A stretch of DNA of 64,000 nucleotides from Pezicula radicicola (lineage: Eukaryota; Ascomycota; Leotiomycetes; Helotiales; Dermateaceae): contig PDUO01000028.1 in assembly GCA_003008705.1 (NCBI GenBank), forward strand, positions 627,214 through 691,213, in the 5' to 3' direction. Made by a program: the position numbers and the translations under genes. Under the pieces are notes generated by a model, which saw only the letters and a list, made by a program, of their open reading frames with translations, ran no database searches and had not been told where the DNA came from. This document shows positions 58,889 to 64,000 of this stretch, piece after piece; positions within the stretch are counted from its first letter, which is position 1, and each line of letters begins with the position of its first letter.

Positions 58889-59956
58889 CTAACAAGATCT
58901 CAAACCAAAAGGAACCTTAAATTCCCTCTGTTTACTCTCCTCGAAGCCCTCATATCTCTCCCTTCTCCTGCTCATAAGCACCTCACTTGACCAGTGTTGC
59001 CAGTCATACATCCCGCTCTCAGGCTTAAAGATATCTTCATATGGCAACTCGGACATAGCGCCCATGAAAGTCTGGAATGGTTGACTACCCCAGTGTTCAT
59101 TGTGTAGGAATTCGTTTGCAGAGTCGTGGTGGTATATTTGCGATTGCTTTGGTTCGGGATCTGGGAGGATGTGGTGGCTATCTAACCATGGCTCGTCGTG
59201 TAGCGCATCGATTTCTTCATGTACAGAGCTGATTGATGTAGGGCCGGATGGGATATGCTTCATCTCGGGCCATTGGTCATGGCGATCACCGAAGGCTTCT
59301 GGATCGGGGTATTGCGAGGTTGAGTGCAGGATGTTGGGCAGAAATGAGGATGAGGATGGAGGAGATGCGGATCCGAGGCTTGGTGCAGAGATGGGTGGAG
59401 ATGGGAGAGGGTTCATCATACGCGCGATATCAGCCTTGTCATTTTCGCTTCTCCTCCTCTTATTACCGGCCGGCTTTTCATTGTTGTCCCGGCTACAGCG
59501 TCTCTTAGTTGGAGGAGCTCCTTCTGCTGTGTATGGTCGCCTGGCATTGACAATCTTTCCATCTGCGTCTCTCCAAAGTCGCTTTCTAGTAGCAAGGAAT
59601 CCGAGTCCTTCTCCGCCAGCTTCGTCGTCCTTTTCCTTGTGACGGGCCATGTGTCGGTCTGTTGGGGTAAGGCTGGTTAGCGAGGCTGAACCAATCACAA
59701 AATTCTGGGGGCTTTCTGGCGAGTCAGACAGAAACATACCGAGTAAGTCACGACGGCGGAAATGGGCACTGCATCTTTGGCAAGTATTGTTTCCATCCTT
59801 GTGATTCAATGCATGACGGTGAAGATGCTCTGAACGAGAGAAGGATTTCCCGCAAGAAGGCCAACTACAGGAGAACTTCTTCTTTGCAGCAGCGGTAGTT
59901 GAATTGGCTGACGAGGCTGACGAAATTGACGAGTTGCGGGAGCTAGATGCAGACAT
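58889..59956 (-). CDS. C2H2 zinc-finger transcription factor with two fingers
   Basis: Two exons: 59740-59956 and 58889-59658 (328 residues). A Ser/Ala-rich start (MSASSSRNSSISSASSANST) precedes finger 1, FSCSWPSCGKSFSRSEHLHR (C-x4-C..H-x4-H), and finger 2, CQRCSAHFRRRDLL/DRHMARH (C-x2-C..H-x3-H), where the slash marks the intron. A basic nuclear-localisation-like region TKRRCSRDNNEK / GNKRRRSEN follows, then Pro/Ser-rich and acidic segments. Tandem C2H2 fingers of this spacing near the N-terminus are typical of fungal DNA-binding regulators. No fungal-specific middle domain is seen. The intron is 81 nt, a multiple of three without stops, so unspliced mRNA would still be read through. Confidence 0.88.
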   Translation of the reverse strand: MSASSSRNSSISSASSANSTTAAAKKKFSCSWPSCGKSFSRSEHLHRHALNHKDGNNTCQRCSAHFRRRDLLGMFLSDSPESPQNFVIGSASLTSLTPTDRHMARHKEKDDEAGGEGLGFLATRKRLWRDADGKIVNARRPYTAEGAPPTKRRCSRDNNEKPAGNKRRRSENDKADIARMMNPLPSPPISAPSLGSASPPSSSSFLPNILHSTSQYPDPEAFGDRHDQWPEMKHIPSGPTSISSVHEEIDALHDEPWLDSHHILPDPEPKQSQIYHHDSANEFLHNEHWGSQPFQTFMGAMSELPYEDIFKPESGMYDWQHWSSEVLMSRRRERYEGFEESKQREFKVPFGLRSC

Positions 59957-62900
59957 CTTGAATTGGATTTCTTAACTCTCTTCTTGTGTCTAGTTGGAGA
60001 ATATTTGCTTGCTTTTGAGAAGAGGGGTAGATCGCATCAAGAGGTCGAGCAGCTCAATATATGCAGACGTTGGGGAAGTGATGGCATTTGAAGGGTAGGT
60101 AATACTTCGCGCCCTCCGACATAGGCCGCTTGATAGACCGGCATACCCTTCCCTTCCCAAAGATCGTCACTTGTCACGAATCGAAGAAGCGGCCAGAAAT
60201 TACCAGCATGGGCAACATATCGTGGCACAAAAAACGGTGGAGGGGCGCCGGTGCCGCCATAAGGCCTAACCATACCCAATTGACAATCTCAGGGTCCTGA
60301 CTGGCTTGCAGATGCTCGCGATACTGCAGATAGTCCACGATAGTCCTGCGAAGGGTGAAGCTGGTATGAATGGAGCCATGCGAACTCATGGAACACGGTC
60401 CTTTATTCGCCATGCTTGTGGAGGAAAGTACAGAAACGAGGAAGTTCTCCACTGAACCTCGAAGGGTCCACCCCGTAGTGGGTGATAATGCAATCTAAGA
60501 GAGGGGTAGCTTCTTGCTGTGCACGGAATAGGCCTGCAACAGCGAGTGCTTTGCCCGATCTTTCGGCGACTGTCTTATCGTGAATCACTAAGTACAGCCC
60601 TGGTTATGTTATCCTTTAGGACCTGTACAGTACAGTACGCAGAATGCAGTGCTCTCGGCGGTTGCACTTGCTTATCGAGGTATTGAAATGCCGACGAAGT
60701 GCCATGGAGGTTGTTAGACTGCATCGTGCGTAACGCTCGTAAACGTTTAAGCCGGAATAATACGACACCACAAATGTAACCAGGACACATAAAATTGTTG
60801 AACCTGAATCGCCGACGGCCCTTCGCCTATGCATTTCCGGCAGGCAATCAATTGCGTCAATGGGCGGGATGGGCAAAGTTACTGCTGATTCAGCGACTGA
60901 GGCGGGAATATCCGGCATCGTGCCACTGAATATTCAACGTAGGTAGGGAACAGTCGTCGCTGGTTGGAGATATTATTTGCGAGAAATAATGAAAACCCCA
61001 TCGTCAACTCCCAAGCTCCAAGCGCTTTGGCTTCATGGGGAACACATCTTTAAGCTTTCCCCCATCTTATCCCATCTTTCCCATCTTTCACACATGGTAC
61101 TCAAACAATCCCACTTCTCAACGCTCTTGGAGAAATATAAAGTTGTCTTTGAGCCCTCCTACGAGCTGCAAATGCAACCCTCCCTTAGAGACCATTTCAA
61201 CGCAGAGATGCAGAGTTGTGTTGGCACTTGGTCAAGCAAAAGGACGAGTCATATTATTTTGCGCGCGGAGCGCTCATCTCCGGCGTATAAAGCTTTGGTG
61301 TGCGCTGCGATAAGACCTTGGATGCCCTGAAACGGGAATTCCGTCGGTAAGATACGATTTAGGGCAAACAGATGCGCTTCTGCTCGGCAAAATGTTTTGA
61401 GCATACCGCTCTACTCCGAAGGAAGCGGCTATTTTTCTGTTGCCGACAACGACGAGGACAACATTGATATGATGCACTGATATCGATGGAATTGGAAAAG
61501 CACAGCAGTGGCTGGCTGGCAGTTGAAAATCATACGATGATTCTAAATGAATCACACTCAAAAGAGATGTGCAAACCTTGGATTCTGTTATGTTCATCAC
61601 TTTGGCACTTTTTAACTTTGGTGACCCTTCAAGTCTGGAAGGTTAACCCGCTCGTGTCCAACTAGGTTGTCGGCCGAGCTCTCCCGACAGACGGGTTGAA
61701 GGGCATTAATGACTGAATTGAGTTCGAACGGTGTCTTTCCAGAAGTCAACTTAGAAGCCCGTTGAGACATGATACATGATAGGAGCGCAACCCATTCCCT
61801 TGGTGCGGTGCATACGATGTTTGACTTTACCCAGCAAATAATCAATTGTTGTCAGGGTTGCTATGTGTTTTCCAAGGAACCCTTTCTCAAGTTGAGAATA
61901 GTGTGAAGCTTCAAAGGAAATGGGATCGTCTGTTCATCTCCGTTGCGGCGTTGACTTTGTACGAAGGATTAATGCGGCTCAGCTCGAGGATATACTATTA
62001 AGCGGCAGCGCTTAATCCCAAGATGCCTGATCGATGCCACGAGATGTCCGGGCATTTCTAAACATAAACATAATAAAATCAAGGAGGGGTAGCTTACGAA
62101 CAGGATGAAAGAGGGCATTCGCTAAGCGGTGGGTGAATTCCGAGCGATTTGGAGATCCGTCGCATTGATAATTCCACGCCTCGTAGTCCTCCCAGCCTCG
62201 TAGTACGGCTCCCGATTTGAAGCCTTCTCCGGCAAATACGGCGAACTCGAAGCAGCTCGATGGAGGGGTTGGGGAGGGGTTGGATAATTGCTAGATTCGG
62301 TAAGGCTAACAACAGTTTGGCCGGTGATTGTCATTTCAACTGCTCATTGCATTCATCAACACGGAGCTTTCCCGTCCATAAAGGAGGAGCTCATCCGGAT
62401 TTCAACCCCCACAGCATTGATCATTGTGAGGAATACCCCACACCGAACTCCGAGTTGGAGCAAGAGTTAGCAACTGATTAGAAATGCATCTGCTCAGAAG
62501 CGGAGCTCTAGATGTCCTCATTCTATCACATCTGATGCAACGTTGAAGGCAACGTTTGAACTTTGGAGGCGTGCGCCAGTGGTGACAGTCTTTCGGCCTG
62601 CAGCTCCGATTCACGCCCGAAGCACATTGGCAACGTCTGCGTCATGCTTGTGCCGTAATCGCGATTCACCAAATAATGATCGGGGTCTAATTCCGAAGTA
62701 CTTCCATTAACATGTTTGAAAGGACTCGAGAAGGATCGTACTCGCAAGCTGACCGAAATAATGCCAAGGTGGCACATGATCAATGCTGGTAGGGACAACC
62801 TGAACTGAAGTCGTCGACTCGTCTATGAGAGGAGGACCCGTTATTTACCCCAGAGCATTGGAATAAGAGAGTGACGGTAGTCCGGCACAGCACGCTTTTC

Positions 62901-63751
62901 TCCGCACTCAATACGGTCCTGCCATACATGCACAGTATCAGGCGGAAGTGTGACTGTAAGAGAATCTGGTTCGGATAGCCCAAGTTGGGGGATACTCCGT
63001 TGGCATAAGCTCGCCAACTTGATTCCGGCAAGTGTCGAAATGGCGGTGACAGGTATCCGACGGTCAACCAGCCTTTGAGCCTCGCGGTATATCTCCAGCC
63101 AACTTTGCAATCTCTTACGAGCGGGTCTTCAAGGCTGTCGCAACGTAGACATCCATGAAATAACATGGCAGTGTCGTGTGATGCCATGGTCCATGGATTG
63201 AGGAATAGAGACTATCAAGCACGCATACGCCGCGTACCCTCTTGTGACTCTCAGCCTTCAGCAAGGGCCAAAACATAATGTTTAAGAAGTCGCTTCGAAG
63301 GAATATTTTGCGACTCGATCGTCGATTGTCGCGGAAAAGGTTATCGTTGCGCATCTGCCAGCCTGCCAGGACATGTTCGTCGCCCGATAACTAGAGAACG
63401 CTGGCTTTCTCAGTCCGAAAACTCGCTGGTTCAGAGAGGCGCGTCAAGTCATGGAAGACAGTCAGTATGCACACCAACAACTGGCCGTGGCAACGTACAG
63501 ATTCACAGCACAACATAGCGCTGCATGTTGGAATGGGAGCTCCAGTACCACATGTCGAAGATGAGACGTCTTGAGGCGACGTTGAAGTTGACGCGCCAGG
63601 AGTGGAAGTTGCTTTTGCACAATCGTCCCTTACTTGACGAGGCTACTTCAGCCTCGTGGACAAGGCTACCAGTGTTTTGGAGAGAGTACACAAGCTGAAG
63701 CTGAAGCTGAAGCATTGAGATAAGGTGCACTGGTCGAAATAGCAATACATT
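59957..63751. other. Gene-poor interval, no gene supported
   Basis: About 3.8 kb of normal base composition with only frames up to 135 codons. On the minus strand some stretches look coding-like (60400-60590, ATPLLDCIITHYGVDPSRFSG; 62841-63110, LEIYREAQRLVDRRIPVTA; 63115-63330, MFWPLLKAESHKRVRGVCVL) but they lie in different frames, are broken by stops and do not assemble by splicing. One or two decayed genes are possible. I recognise none of them. Confidence 0.4.
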
Positions 63752-64000
63752 TTACTGGTCTGCTTTCCCAGTAGATCCCATCACATCCATCTGATGCTCG
63801 ACGAGTTCTTGTATCAAGCTGGTGCCCTTCTCCAATAATTCCGTCAACGGTACTTTCCCTGTGTTCTCGGCCACATATTTACTATACGTGTGCAACACCA
63901 ACTCATTGACATTGCATCTTGTCATTCCACCTTTGATACAGCCCTGCATGGTTTTATCTGGAAATGTATTCGTGCCATGTAAGACCAGTTGAGCTTTTCC
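63752..64000 (-). CDS. Class II (ketose-bisphosphate) aldolase, 3' end only
   Basis: The reading frame enters from the right edge of the window and ends at 63752. The visible 82 residues include LVLHGTNTFPDKTMQGCIKG and TRCNVNELVLHTYSKY, ending MGSTGKADQ. HG(T/A)N followed by C-I-K-x-G and NVN is the C-terminal metal- and phosphate-binding part of the zinc-dependent class II aldolase fold (fructose-/tagatose-bisphosphate aldolase family), where the His is a zinc ligand. Fungi carry both the glycolytic enzyme and several paralogues of unknown substrate; the diverged loop (NVNEL instead of NVNTD) suggests a paralogue rather than the glycolytic enzyme. The rest of the gene lies outside the window. 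Confidence 0.75.
   Translation of the reverse strand, partial: GKAQLVLHGTNTFPDKTMQGCIKGGMTRCNVNELVLHTYSKYVAENTGKVPLTELLEKGTSLIQELVEHQMDVMGSTGKADQ

Overview
The window is nuclear DNA of a filamentous ascomycete. Genes on both strands are interrupted by short GT..AG introns (mostly about 45-80 nt), and gene families are typically fungal: SPX-EXS phosphate exporter, 2283-residue cytosolic acetyl-CoA carboxylase, NudE, cytochromes P450, fungal amino-acid/choline permease. Transposon relics carry stop codons of the kind left by repeat-induced point mutation (RIP). A leotiomycete-like fungus is my guess; nothing seen here fixes the class.

Layout. 0.2-4 kb: a single-exon gene that may be a fungal gasdermin-like protein, then a complete SYG1/XPR1-type gene. 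4-12 kb: AT-rich, transposon-scarred DNA with a MITE-like element and one decayed gene. 12-15 kb: a glycine-rich single-pass membrane protein and a ribonuclease T1/N1-type gene with a Tc1/mariner copy inserted just upstream. 15-21 kb: the dead DD34E Tc1 element, a second transposase relic, a tRNA-like/hairpin sequence and small repeats. 21-32 kb: two P450 genes flanking a VIT-domain pseudogene and a subtilase locus whose N-terminal part is frameshifted. 32-38 kb: an APC-type permease and an isochorismatase-fold hydrolase. 38.8-41.5 kb: an unknown coiled-coil gene flanked by two inverted arrays of a degenerate 18-bp repeat. 42-53 kb: housekeeping core with nudE and acetyl-CoA carboxylase. 55-60 kb: a low-complexity membrane protein, an AT-rich block and a two-finger C2H2 factor. 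60-63.7 kb: no gene I can support. Right edge: the 3' end of a class II aldolase gene running off the window.

No single pathway links the genes. The most unusual structures are the coiled-coil gene between inverted minisatellite arrays, the coexistence of a gasdermin-like candidate with a subtilase, and an intron of 81 nt without stops that splits a zinc finger. All exon limits were read by eye from splice consensus, phase and protein continuity. Total lengths divide by three in each spliced model, but no transcript evidence was available.
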